Source: Streptomyces poriferorum
Lineage (GTDB): Bacteria > Actinomycetota > Actinomycetes > Streptomycetales > Streptomycetaceae
DNA length: 45,755 nt
Assembly (NCBI RefSeq): GCF_019399235.1
Contig: NZ_JAELVH010000105.1
Location: 1 to 45,755, forward strand
Direction of reading: 5' to 3'
A program made the position numbers and the translations under genes. Of this stretch, positions 36,582-44,659 are shown in pieces. The notes below the pieces were generated by a model, which saw only the letters and a list, made by a program, of their open reading frames with translations, ran no database searches and was not told the origin of the DNA. Within the stretch, counting starts at the first letter, position 1. Each line of letters starts with the position of its first letter.

Positions 36582-36618
36582 AGAGGCCCCTGACCAGTAC
36601 GTATGGTCGGGGGCCTCT
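36582..36618. terminator. Terminator following the tRNA-Ser relic
   Basis: 15-bp arms (agaggcccctgacca at 36582-36596 and tggtcgggggcctct at 36604-36618, one G-T pair) with a 7-base loop. It also serves the convergent GntR remnant. Confidence 0.85.
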
Positions 36619-36723
36619 GCCATGCCCGTTCCCTGCCGGGCACCGCTGTTCCCCTTGGTTTCCCGCTCTGTCGGGCACGGGGGCACGGCTGGGCACAGCT
36701 TTGGAGCTGCTGCGGTCTGCTCG

Positions 36724-37206
36724 TTAGTGGCTGATCGGAATCTCGTAGACGATCTCGCAGTGCGCTGCGGGCACCACGATGTCCGCTGTCTCTACGGGCC
36801 GGCCCTGGTCGCTGTAGTACGTCCGTCGGATGTGCGTTACGAGCGCGGCTTTCTGGATGCCGAGCAGCGACGCCTCCTCGGCGGACGCCTGTCGCGGCTC
36901 GGGCTGCTCCACCGCGTGGCTGACGGTGACTCCGATCGCGGCCATGCGGACCACGACCCCCGCCCCGGCGTACGGCCCTCCCTCAGGGAAAACGACGAGT
37001 GTGCCACCAGTGACGTCGTACGGTTCCCAACTCGTCGACAGCTGCACCGGCCTACCGTCCGCCAGTAACTCGTAAGTCGTCCGCACGCACAGCTCGCCCT
37101 CGGCGATCCCGAGCCGCGCCGCGATCTCCGCCGGGGCCGACACCTTGGCGTCGGTTCGGCTCTCGTCGGTCGGGGGCGGGGCAGGCTGCTTCTCCGCGCC
37201 CCAGGG
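36724..37206 (-). pseudogene. GntR regulator remnant (UTRA domain only)
   Basis: The clear coding part (from a GTG at 37143) is 139 residues of UTRA ligand-binding domain: AEIAARLGIAEGELCVRTTYELLADGRPVQLSTSW, then RRTYYSDQGRPVETADIVVP. The frame is open up to the stop of the preceding gene, but no winged-helix DNA-binding domain is encoded. A full GntR/UTRA regulator is about 250 residues, so the N-terminal half is gone. GntR proteins are standard regulators of actinomycete integrative elements, so this may be a leftover of one. Confidence 0.7.
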
Positions 37207-37524
37207 TCAGGCCTCGGGCTCCGCCCCGTGGGCTGCTGCGATCTGGTCGATGCGTGTGGCCAAATCGAAGTCGGCGTCGGTCAGTTTGTAGCCCGCGTCG
37301 TGTGTGGTGATGCCGAACCGGATCCGGTCCCACCGCAGGTCGATGTCTGCGTGGTGCCCGATGAGCCGCTCGACATCGGCCACGTGCACGATCATGGCGA
37401 CGCCGCCGTGATATCGGATGCCGAAGGACCGCGTGATCTCATCCCCCACTCGCGACCAGCCACGGAGCTCCAAGAGCCGCCCCTCGATCGCACTGTCCGT
37501 CAGCGGTACCGGTCCCTTGGACAC
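37207..37524 (-). CDS. 4a-hydroxytetrahydrobiopterin (pterin carbinolamine) dehydratase
   Basis: From the GTG at 37524, behind GAGGGGA, the product is 105 residues. It has the pterin dehydratase signature: IGHHADIDLRW with the His pair at 57-58, and THDAGYKLTDADFDLA with the third conserved His-Asp at 75-76. The enzyme dehydrates 4a-carbinolamine pterin after aromatic amino acid hydroxylation. No hydroxylase is nearby. It starts a few bases from the stop of the TPR regulator gene, so the two are probably translationally coupled. Confidence 0.88.
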   Translation of the reverse strand: MSKGPVPLTDSAIEGRLLELRGWSRVGDEITRSFGIRYHGGVAMIVHVADVERLIGHHADIDLRWDRIRFGITTHDAGYKLTDADFDLATRIDQIAAAHGAEPEA

Positions 37525-37526
37525 AC

Positions 37527-38795
37527 TCAGTTCCCCTCGGTCACAGGCCCCAGAATCTCTGCGAGATCCCGGCCGACCGGGGCATCCTGCCACGGCCGCA
37601 TCGCACGCTCCAGAGTGACCAACTCCCGGCGCATCCTGGCCGAGCGGGTCTCCGACGCGATCGGCACCACCATGCGCGCGAGCTCCACCGCCTGATCCGG
37701 CTCCCGCGCTGCTGCGGCCGCCGTCGCCTGCCTGGCCATGTACACCCCGCGGTCGCGACGGGCCGTCTCCGGTACGCCGGAGAGCACCTGTGTCCACAGC
37801 ACGCCTGCCTCCACACCGAGCCCGAGACGGCCGTAGCAGGTAGCGCGCTGCACTTCGAGATATCCGGGTGTCCGCCGGCAAGCGTTACCCCACGGCAGGT
37901 CATCGTCCACCCGACGGAGCAGCCGGTCGGCCTGGTCGATGAGCAGGTCGACGAGGCCCCGTTCACCGATGAGGCTGGCACCGTGGGCATGCTGCTGCAT
38001 GGCCATGATCCGCACCTTCGGAACGAGTCGATCGACATCATCAAGCGCGGCTTCGCACAGGTCGACGACCGCGTGCCCGTCACCAAGGTCGGTCCGGACC
38101 TGCGCCTGGTTCACCAGGGAGTAGCCGATGAGGTGGGGATCCCGGGACCGCATGGCGATCTCCTGTGTAATGCCCCGCCAGAACGCGGCCCCGTCCATGT
38201 CGCCGGCGTCCTGGTAGAGCCAGCCGACGAGCGCGGCGTAGGCAGCTCCGACCCGGAGAAGACCCTGGCGGGTCTCGCCCTTCGCGCAGCGCACCAGCTT
38301 GTCGATGAGTTGGTACTGCGCTGACACCGTACCGATCAGGTCGTGCGGGCCAAGAAACATGTCCGCCCGGTAATGCCCTTCCAACTGCTGCTGAAAGTAG
38401 TCGATCAGGGCAGGGTCGACATGTTGGGGCTGGACCGGTCCGGCAACGAGCGCTGGGGCGGTGACGGAGACGAACGCCTGTCGGCCCGCAGGTCCCTCTT
38501 CTTCATGGTGATCGGGTCGGATCCAGCCCGGTGGTGTGGTGAATCCCAAGTCTTCCGGCCACCGGCCGAGCGCATCATGCAGGACGATCGCGGTCTCCTC
38601 CGCCGGCCACCCCGGGCGATCACCCTCCCAACGGCGCCACGTCCGTGCGGACACAGTGAACTGACGGTCGTCGAGGAGCTGTTGGCCATGCGCGGTGAGG
38701 GCGATGGCCGCAGTTTCGATGGTCCGCCACCCAGCTCGAAGTCTCGTGGCCCTCAGCGCGTCGTTGCGGCTCATGTGCCTAGTCTGAGGGGTCAT
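37527..38795 (-). CDS. TPR-containing regulator (streptomycete XRE-like/TPR type)
   Basis: The ATG at 38795 has AGGAGCG upstream; the frame is open to 38843. The 422-residue product starts with a compact helix-turn-helix-like region (LRATRLRAGWRTIETAAIAL; SARTWRRWEGDRPGWP). A long helical TPR-like repeat region follows (for example GAAYAALVGWLYQDAGDMDG; GYSLVNQAQVRTDLGDG). Such proteins are common streptomycete regulators of unknown ligand. It is divergent from the small zinc-ribbon genes across about 160 bp containing two dyads. Confidence 0.8.
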   Translation of the reverse strand: MTPQTRHMSRNDALRATRLRAGWRTIETAAIALTAHGQQLLDDRQFTVSARTWRRWEGDRPGWPAEETAIVLHDALGRWPEDLGFTTPPGWIRPDHHEEEGPAGRQAFVSVTAPALVAGPVQPQHVDPALIDYFQQQLEGHYRADMFLGPHDLIGTVSAQYQLIDKLVRCAKGETRQGLLRVGAAYAALVGWLYQDAGDMDGAAFWRGITQEIAMRSRDPHLIGYSLVNQAQVRTDLGDGHAVVDLCEAALDDVDRLVPKVRIMAMQQHAHGASLIGERGLVDLLIDQADRLLRRVDDDLPWGNACRRTPGYLEVQRATCYGRLGLGVEAGVLWTQVLSGVPETARRDRGVYMARQATAAAAAREPDQAVELARMVVPIASETRSARMRRELVTLERAMRPWQDAPVGRDLAEILGPVTEGN

Positions 38796-38822
38796 CGTCC
38801 GCGCTCCTGGCCATGGCCGCAA

Positions 38823-38878
38823 TGTGGCCACGCATGGCCACACAACGACCTATCACCTTCTCGATGTGCCCACACATC
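38823..38878. promoter_or_regulatory. Two dyads in the divergent promoter of the TPR regulator
   Basis: tgtggcca-cgca-tggccaca (38823-38842) is a perfect 8-bp dyad, and gatgtg-ccca-cacatc (38863-38878) a perfect 6-bp dyad. Both lie between the divergent TPR regulator and zinc-ribbon genes, which makes them candidate operators. Confidence 0.5.
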
Positions 38879-38953
38879 ATCAGGGTGTGACCGCAGGTGC
38901 GCTCGGCGAACTGGCCGGATGCCCCTCAAATAGCGACGACCGGGGGCCAATTC

Positions 38954-39220
38954 ATGATGACGATCAAGGTGTACGAGGTGAACAGAAGTGGCATGGTCCG
39001 CGTCTTGCGCGCGGAAGCCCCCGTGGCGCCGGCCACGACGGTGGATCCATCGGCCGCGTTCCCGGACTGCCAGTGCCCGAAGTGCAGCGCCGAGGATCAG
39101 GCCGACACTGCGTACCGCGTTCTTCTGAGCCACACCACGTACTGCCCCGCCTGCCTGGCCGGGGCGCCCTGCGTGACGAAGGATGCCCTGGGCCGGACGT
39201 GGCGTCGGGGGCGGTCATGA
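38954..39220 (+). CDS. Small zinc-ribbon protein
   Basis: From the ATG at 38954 the product is 88 residues, opening MMTIKVYEVNRSG. Cysteine pairs in PDCQCPKCSAED and TTYCPACLAGAPC suggest a zinc-binding ribbon. Small proteins like this often sit opposite TPR-type regulators in streptomycetes. Its stop overlaps the start of the next gene (ATGA), so the pair is co-translated. The role is unknown. Confidence 0.7.
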   Translation: MMTIKVYEVNRSGMVRVLRAEAPVAPATTVDPSAAFPDCQCPKCSAEDQADTAYRVLLSHTTYCPACLAGAPCVTKDALGRTWRRGRS

Positions 39221-39369
39221 GGTGCGACCGCTGCGACGGGCCGATGCGACCTGAGGAATCCCGCCCTTACGACATCCCGGGGGCGACCGGAACAGGGATC
39301 ACGATCCGCGTCCACAAAGTTGTGTGCGACATCCCGCCAACGCGACCCCGGTCGTACCCGAGTCGATGA
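39217..39369 (+). CDS. Small CxxC protein
   Basis: The 50-residue product starts MRCDRCDGPMRPEESRPYDI and continues with a His/Cys-containing middle (VHKVVCDIPP), a half zinc-ribbon layout. The ATG overlaps the upstream TGA, so translation is coupled. It resembles short streptomycete proteins found beside TPR/XRE regulators. The function is unknown. Confidence 0.65.
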   Translation: MRCDRCDGPMRPEESRPYDIPGATGTGITIRVHKVVCDIPPTRPRSYPSR

Positions 39370-39528
39370 GCCCTCTCCCCCGCGGCGTCGCCGATCCGCC
39401 ACCGCCGGCGAGCTATTCAGGGGCCGCCCTGGATCGCCCGATGTCCCTGCTCGATGGGCGGACGTGGACCAGTTCGTGTCGGCGTGGCCGGGGACCCAGT
39501 GCTGAGCAAACAGCGGGATCGTCGAACG

Positions 39529-39548
39529 ATGTGGCATTTATGTGGCAT
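39529..39548. repeat. Right arm-site pair of element B
   Basis: atgtggcat at 39529-39537 and 39540-39548, 11-bp period. It shares the tggca core and period with the pair at 31128. Confidence 0.55.
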
Positions 39549-39561
39549 CGATCATGAAAAA

Positions 39562-39591
39562 GGCCTCCCAGTCCGTGTGGACCAGGAGGCC
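39562..39591. terminator. Hairpin terminator near att copy 2
   Basis: ggcctcc (39562-39568) pairs with ggaggcc (39585-39591), with additional inner pairing gtcc/ggac. It is preceded by AAAAA, so it suits leftward transcripts best. Confidence 0.7.
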
Positions 39592-39619
39592 AATCCAGGC
39601 TCTCACCTGCGGTTTCCTA

Positions 39620-39665
39620 CTGGTGGGCGCGGACGGTTTCGAACCGCCGACATCTGCTTTGTAAG
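39620..39665 (-). repeat. att copy 2 (46-bp tRNA-Val 3' half)
   Basis: Identical over 46 bp to the copies at 30969 and 45710; flanking bases differ on both sides. It is the junction between elements B and C. Confidence 0.85.
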
Positions 39666-39752
39666 TTCGGCCGACGGTGCCCAAGCGCCCTGGCGAACCC
39701 GGTCATGACCGCCGTTCAGGGCTCTCCAAGGATGCCGTTGCCCACCGACGTT

Positions 39753-39772
39753 GATGTCAGGAGTGGATGTCA
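39753..39772. repeat. Left arm-site pair of element C
   Basis: gatgtca at 39753-39759 and 39766-39772 within gttgatgtcaggagtggatg. The same arrangement recurs at 45654 next to att copy 3. Confidence 0.6.
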
Positions 39773-39774
39773 GC

Positions 39775-40839
39775 TCACGGGTTCGGCATCTGCTCGTCAG
39801 CCGCCCTGCGCGGTCGCGACAAAGCCGCCGCGGCGCGCCTGTCGTTCGCGTGCTTCTTCTCGATCGAGGCTCGCAGCTCCTCAGGGGTCGGCCACGGTGC
39901 GCGCCGGTGGATCATGCGGTGACAGTTGGCGCAGATGAGGGCAAGATCGCTGAGCTTGGTCTGCCCCTCCCCCGCCACATGGAGCGGGACGACGTGGTGG
40001 CACTCGATGTATCCGGCACCGCGGTCCCCGTAGAGCTTCTCAAAGTCGAAGCCGCAAGCCTCGCAAGCGAGCTGTCCGCCACGCTGAAGAACCGAAGCGA
40101 TCTTCTTCTTGCGCAGGCCCTTGTTCCGTTCGCGCGCCCTGTGCCGGCGCATGAGCAGCCGCCCCTCCGGCGCGCTGAACTCGTCGCCGAACTCCTCGTC
40201 CTCAGTCGGCGCGAAGGATTGCAAGTCGCCGGTCGCGATGCCCTGCCGGATCAGCCTCGCGGCCTCGGTCATCTCCTGCGGCCGGGCAAGGAACTCGTGC
40301 AGCACCGCGACGTCCAGCGCGCCGCCGTTGGTGGGCTTCCCCTTGTACTCCGGGTGGCGAGTGGCGATGTCGAAAGTCTTGCGAGCGACGCCGTTGGAGT
40401 TGCGGAACTTCTCGTTTCGGTCCGGCTCCGCGTGGATGGGAAGCAACTGAAGGAGGTCAGACAGCTCCACCACCCTGCTATCCCCGGCGTCCAGCCCTTT
40501 CCAACCGTTCTTCATTACCAGGTGGCAGGCAAGGATGATCTCGTCGCGAGCCCAGTCTGGGTTCTTGATGGCCTTGACCTGGAAGCCCACTCGCTTGAGC
40601 CATGCCGCGGCGTGGTCTTTACCCCCGCTGAACTCGTCCGATGTGAGTGCTCGCCCCTGATCCCACTTGTGGGCTACCCCGGCGACGGCCTTGGAGTCGT
40701 ACTCCTGGCCTCCGTGGACCAGGACGTAGGACCGCGCCTCCCCGAAGCCGTGCTTCGACAGGAAGGCTTCACGCCCCAACTCGTCATGCTCCGCAAGGAC
40801 CTTGAGCACGGACCCTCGCGTGATCGCTCCTCTTCGCAT
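39775..40839 (-). CDS. ScoMcrA/SprMcrA-like type IV endonuclease (head-SBD-HNH)
   Basis: From the ATG at 40839 (GTG 40893 is possible) the product is 354 residues. Residues 4-88 match the ScoMcrA N-terminal head (YVLVHGGQEYDSKAVAGVAH). Residues 92-190 resemble the sulfur-binding domain that reads DNA phosphorothioates (VVELSDLLQLLPIH; KFRNSNGVARKTFDI). Residues 255-315 are a zinc-bound HNH nuclease (CEAC, ECHHVVPLH, CANCHRMIH). The SRA domain of ScoMcrA is absent. Expected role: cutting phosphorothioate-modified incoming DNA. The gene ends 3 bp from the left arm sites. Confidence 0.8.
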   Translation of the reverse strand: MRRGAITRGSVLKVLAEHDELGREAFLSKHGFGEARSYVLVHGGQEYDSKAVAGVAHKWDQGRALTSDEFSGGKDHAAAWLKRVGFQVKAIKNPDWARDEIILACHLVMKNGWKGLDAGDSRVVELSDLLQLLPIHAEPDRNEKFRNSNGVARKTFDIATRHPEYKGKPTNGGALDVAVLHEFLARPQEMTEAARLIRQGIATGDLQSFAPTEDEEFGDEFSAPEGRLLMRRHRARERNKGLRKKKIASVLQRGGQLACEACGFDFEKLYGDRGAGYIECHHVVPLHVAGEGQTKLSDLALICANCHRMIHRRAPWPTPEELRASIEKKHANDRRAAAALSRPRRAADEQMPNP

Positions 40840-41200
40840 AGGAGGATCGTATGTCCGACCACTGACAACAACCTCGGCGTCCAACAGACGCACCGTAGTG
40901 GCGCACGAGCTCTACGCCCCAAGCAACTCAGACGAGTGCTTGGCCTGGGATCAAAGTGCCTCTGATCTGCTGCGATGGCCCGTCAGTGTGCGTGGAGGTC
41001 CGCCGCTGTCTTCCTCTCTTGTCACGCGCTTAGACACTCAGGGGGCCATCACGGCACCTCGTCGTCCCGCTCCAAGACCAGACTGATCTGCTGGCCAGGC
41101 CGTGCGAGGTGTCGAGCCTTCATCGAAACGCATGCACGGGCTCTTCAGCTTGCGCTACTGTTCAAGGTGATTTAATTGATGCGAGGCGTGAGGGTTGGGA
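40840..41200. other. Intergenic region between two restriction genes
   Basis: This 360-bp divergent gap has no supported gene. It becomes AT-richer towards the GmrSD-type gene (ggtgatttaattgatg just upstream). A perfect AGGAGG-N5-ATG at 40841-40853 on the plus strand starts a frame of only four codons, which is probably chance. Confidence 0.4.
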
Positions 41201-43021
41201 ATGTCCGAGACAGTTCCGAGCAATGATCTAATTCCAATTGAAAGCAAAACGAAGACCATACAGACTTGTTTCCAGCAGTGCCTGTATGAGGTGCCCAACT
41301 TTCAGCGCCCCTACAGCTGGTCACGGGATCAGCTCATGGATTTTTGGGACGACGTCATCCTGGCGAAGGGCGATTTCTTCTTCGGGTCCACGGTGACGTG
41401 GGTTAGCGAGAAGAGGGATCTATTTAGCGACACGTACTCAATCATCGACGGCCAGCAGAGGCTGACCACGAGCGCAATTCTTCTGTCTGTTGTGCGTGAC
41501 GCACTTACAGAAGTAGCTGTCGGTTACGCTGGCACCGATGGTTTTGATGCGAATGTAGCTAATAGCCAGGCCCTTAGCACCCAAAAGTATCTGGTGGTCA
41601 AAGACGATGATGGCAAGAGTCATCCCGTTTTGCGCCGACCTGAGAAAATGTTCTACGAAGTGATCCAGAACCCGAATGCCATTCCATCTGGAGCCAAGTG
41701 GAATAGGAGCGCGGAGCGAATCGGAGAGGCGCGCTCATTCTTTGAGGAGAAGATTCTCACTGCGATCAAGGATCTGACGCCGAATGGGCAGGTTGAGCAC
41801 CTTAAATTGATCCGATCAAACGCCCTGAAGGCGCGCGTAATTCAGGTTGAATTGGCGTCGGAGGAAGACGGCTTTCTGGTCTTCGAGACATTGAATACGC
41901 GCGGGTCAGACTTGCGACTTTCAGATCTTGTTAAGAACCTTTTGATTCGTGGTGGTTCCACGGAACCGGAAGATCGAAGCGCGGTCGCACATCGTTGGGA
42001 ACGAGTAGTAGACCGTGTTCAACTCGGTCGCGTTAGCGCAGATGTCGTCGACAGATTCATTTGGCAGTCCTGGAACTCGCGACGCGAGGCGGTTAAAGAG
42101 CCTGAGCTATTCAAGGCCATCAGTCGCATTGTGAGCGCCAGTCCAGCCGCACACCTTTCCTATCTTAAAGAACTCGAACGCGATGCGGAAACATATCAAT
42201 GGCTAGAAGCTGAGCACGTACAGGTCCAGCCGAAATCTCGTGGTGTGCGTAATGCTTTCGCGGTTCCGGAATTTGTGGACAGCGTTCGCGCACTTGCGCT
42301 CTTTAATGTCTCTGTAGCAAACTCGATGATCCTCGCCGTAGCTCGCAAATTTCGAGAAACAGGATTGATTAAGCAGGCGCAGGTAATCGAAGCTTTGAGG
42401 CTAGTTGAAGCATTTCATTTCCAATATACCGCGCTAACGAATAGTGGATCGACTGGCGGTACTCGCAGTAGGTACAACCGCTTCGCTGTTCGCTTGGAGG
42501 GTGCTAAGTCTTCCGCCGACGTGGCGTTGGCCATCAAGGACCTGAAGGAAAAACTTCGTACAAGTCTGCCGGATCACTCGAGGTCTTTCCAAGCATTTTG
42601 CTCGCTGTTCTATGCCCCATCACTTCAGTTGAATCAGGCGCAAAAACTGCGATCTCGCAAAATCTTCATCGCTTACGTGCTGATGTCATTCGCGAAACTG
42701 GAAGGCTTGTTGCCGGCGGGCCAGAATCTCGCAACGTGGTCAATTGAGCACATCAAGCCTCAATCGTTGGCCTCAACGAATCATCGCGATTCGGTCTATT
42801 CGATTGGCAATCTGACGCTACTCACCACTCGTCTAAATAGTTCCCTTGGAGATGCCCCTTTGGCGTCCAAGGCGGGGGCACTCAGGAAGGGACGAGCCTT
42901 TTTCGACGCGGAGCTCGATACGTGGGAAGCGAGCCCCGAAGCTTTTCCATCTGATACTCAAATTGAGGCAAGGTCGCGTTTCCTGGCGGCCGACGCGTTG
43001 GCTCGCGTTTGGAAACTATAG
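41201..43021 (+). CDS. gmrSD: GmrSD-type modification-dependent restriction enzyme (DUF262-DUF1524)
   Basis: The ATG at 41201 follows GAGGGTTGGG. The 606-residue chain fuses the two GmrSD functions. The N-terminal DUF262 nucleotide-hydrolase/ParB-like part has VPNFQRPYSW at 31-40 and DGQQRLT at 83-89. The C-terminal DUF1524 His-Me nuclease has EHIKPQ at 516-521 and IGNLTLL around 535-541. Characterised relatives cut glucosylated hydroxymethylcytosine or other modified phage DNA. The gene is distinctly AT-richer than the chromosome, so it was probably acquired from outside. The exact modification recognised is unknown. Confidence 0.87.
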   Translation: MSETVPSNDLIPIESKTKTIQTCFQQCLYEVPNFQRPYSWSRDQLMDFWDDVILAKGDFFFGSTVTWVSEKRDLFSDTYSIIDGQQRLTTSAILLSVVRDALTEVAVGYAGTDGFDANVANSQALSTQKYLVVKDDDGKSHPVLRRPEKMFYEVIQNPNAIPSGAKWNRSAERIGEARSFFEEKILTAIKDLTPNGQVEHLKLIRSNALKARVIQVELASEEDGFLVFETLNTRGSDLRLSDLVKNLLIRGGSTEPEDRSAVAHRWERVVDRVQLGRVSADVVDRFIWQSWNSRREAVKEPELFKAISRIVSASPAAHLSYLKELERDAETYQWLEAEHVQVQPKSRGVRNAFAVPEFVDSVRALALFNVSVANSMILAVARKFRETGLIKQAQVIEALRLVEAFHFQYTALTNSGSTGGTRSRYNRFAVRLEGAKSSADVALAIKDLKEKLRTSLPDHSRSFQAFCSLFYAPSLQLNQAQKLRSRKIFIAYVLMSFAKLEGLLPAGQNLATWSIEHIKPQSLASTNHRDSVYSIGNLTLLTTRLNSSLGDAPLASKAGALRKGRAFFDAELDTWEASPEAFPSDTQIEARSRFLAADALARVWKL

Positions 43022-43300
43022 AGACAGGACTTCCTCCGGGTGAGGCCCATGCCGCTGATCAGGCGGGCCTGATGGCCAGTCCGGTCTCGGCCAGGGGAAG
43101 GGACTTGAGGCGGCCTCGCGCGTAGTTCACCTTCTAGGGCCTCAGATGAGTGACCGCCGAAACGGGATCAATAAGCTTCGTCTGACCATGCCTCAGCTTG
43201 CGGTCAAGGACACGGCACTCGGGTTGGCCCTGATGCGGACGCCCCCTTCCGAATCCGGGCGATGCACACCCCGCTTCAACCCACCACCTGCCCGAGCTTC

Positions 43301-43440
43301 CATCCCGTCCGCCTTCGACCCACACTCCGTGGAGCGGGCGTGGTTCAGGGCGTCAAGGTGGAGCGCGCCACTGTACGAACGACCTTGACGCCCTGAACCA
43401 CGCCCGCTCGGCTCTGCCTGGGTCGAAGGCGGACGGGATG
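43301..43440. repeat. 140-bp giant inverted repeat (hairpin)
   Basis: The 59-base arms 43301-43359 and 43382-43440 pair perfectly over an outer 22 bp and an inner 28 bp. They are interrupted only by a 9 x 9 unpaired patch (43323-43331 and 43410-43418), with a 22-base loop. It lies in a 786-bp gap between the GmrSD-type and NERD genes that has no other supported gene. It is far larger than a terminator and carries no transposase. Confidence 0.85.
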
Positions 43441-43724
43441 GGAGCCACCACGATGCTCACCACGAACCCGCCGGCACCCGCGAACGGCGCCCCGACCATC
43501 CCGGAGTCTGAGCGCCCCCGCCGGAGGCATGTCTTTGGTCCGCGGATCGGTCTCGGCTCATGCCCTTCGGCCTATCCAATGCGGGCGCGCGTCGGCGGCG
43601 GCAGCGACGAGCGGGCCGAAGGCAGGAGCGCGGGAGCGGCCAGAGCCGGGAAGCGCGCCCGGCGGAGCGGAGCGCAGCCGGGTGCCTTGATGAGGTAGAG
43701 AAACCTGTAACAGCTCGCTGGAAC

Positions 43725-43811
43725 ATGAGCATGAGGCGGCCTTGTGAGGTGAGTTCGCTCCTGGTCCCATGGTGGTACGGGGTGCAGGGGAACGCTGGGG
43801 GGCGGGCATGA
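43725..43811 (+). CDS. Possible 28-residue leader ORF before the NERD gene
   Basis: ATG at 43725 reads MSMRRPCEVSSLLVPWWYGV and ends at a TGA overlapping the NERD ATG (ATGA at 43808). The overlap would suit translational coupling, but no strong ribosome site precedes the ATG and length gives little support. Confidence 0.25.
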   Translation: MSMRRPCEVSSLLVPWWYGVQGNAGGRA

Positions 43812-44647
43812 CTGAGCTACGAGTGTCGAAGTGGAAGCGCCATGGACTGGACCGGCTCTACGTGAACACGTCTGGTGGCGTGACCGTGGCATGGTTCGAT
43901 CGGAACACTGGACATCTCGAAGTCAAGGACGAGAAGTTACGCCAGTCGATCTTGCATGTCCTAGCCCCGCACATTCCCCCTCCAACGACTTCACCCGTTG
44001 TGGTCGGGACGACGCGACTCCCCCCTCCCGCCGAACATGACTTGGCTCTACGGCGCCCTGGTGACGCGCTGAGAGACAAGATCGAAGAAGTCTCACCGGG
44101 CCTGCTGAAGCGCTACCTCGCATGGATGCTGCGTCGTCCCACTGAGGCCGATTCCTGGAAAGCCGGACTCCGCGGCGAACGTATCGTCAGCCGTGAACTG
44201 GCACGCCTGTCACGGCACAACTGGCGCTCTCTGCACTCTGTACCGCTTTCCCCGACCTGGGATGTCGACCACCTGCTCATAGGGCTCGGCGGTGTCTTCT
44301 CGATCAACACGAAGAACCATCGAAACAAGTCCGTTTGGGTCGGTGACCATGCCGTCCGGATCAACCATGGAGAAGGGCGCCCATACCTCCGGAACAGCCG
44401 GCGCGAGGCTGCGATCGTGAAGGGCGTGCTCGAACGAGGATGCGGCTTCCCCGTTGAAGTGAACCCAGTGCTCGTCTTCGTCCGCCCGGCCGGCCTTACT
44501 GTGGTGCCTTCGCTACACGACGTGCGGGCACTTGACGATCGAGGCTTGGCCGCCTTGGCACCCTTGGTCGGGGCCCTGCGGCCTGAGCAAGTGGAAGCGG
44601 TCTATGCCGTGGCGCGGGACCAGCGTTCCTGGGCAAGTGCGTTCTGA
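43808..44647 (+). CDS. NERD domain-containing protein
   Basis: From the ATG at 43808 the product is 279 residues. After about 110 residues of unclear fold comes a nuclease-related (NERD) domain: KAGLRGERIVSRELARL, WDVDHLLIGLGGVFSINTKNH, then VWVGDHAVRINHGEGRPYLR. The Asp of DVDH and the Lys of NTKN fit a restriction-endonuclease-like fold, with Asn where many relatives have Glu. NERD proteins occur in DNA-processing and defence contexts. It ends 13 bp before the convergent NUDIX gene. Confidence 0.8.
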   Translation: MTELRVSKWKRHGLDRLYVNTSGGVTVAWFDRNTGHLEVKDEKLRQSILHVLAPHIPPPTTSPVVVGTTRLPPPAEHDLALRRPGDALRDKIEEVSPGLLKRYLAWMLRRPTEADSWKAGLRGERIVSRELARLSRHNWRSLHSVPLSPTWDVDHLLIGLGGVFSINTKNHRNKSVWVGDHAVRINHGEGRPYLRNSRREAAIVKGVLERGCGFPVEVNPVLVFVRPAGLTVVPSLHDVRALDDRGLAALAPLVGALRPEQVEAVYAVARDQRSWASAF

Positions 44648-44659
44648 GTGGGACCCTCA

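Larger units (their letters stand above)
30969..39665. mobile_element. Integrated element B at the tRNA-Val locus
   Basis: The interval is bounded by att copies 1 and 2. It has matching arm-site pairs inside both ends, with TGGCA words at an 11-bp period (31128 and 39529). Cargo: an ISL3 insertion, a GNAT-like gene, a Ser/Thr kinase, a tRNA-Ser relic, a GntR remnant, pterin dehydratase, a TPR regulator and zinc-ribbon proteins. There is no integrase, replication or transfer gene, so it cannot move by itself. The boundaries are seen; the history is inferred. Confidence 0.65.

Noticed and set aside
40841..40865. AGGAGG-N5-ATG as the start of a leader peptide
   Set aside because: The frame stops after four codons, and nothing downstream on that strand is positioned to use it.
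41201..43021. GmrSD-type gene as part of a Dnd/BREX/DISARM operon
   Set aside because: No methyltransferase, helicase or dnd genes are nearby; the neighbours are separate single-gene units.
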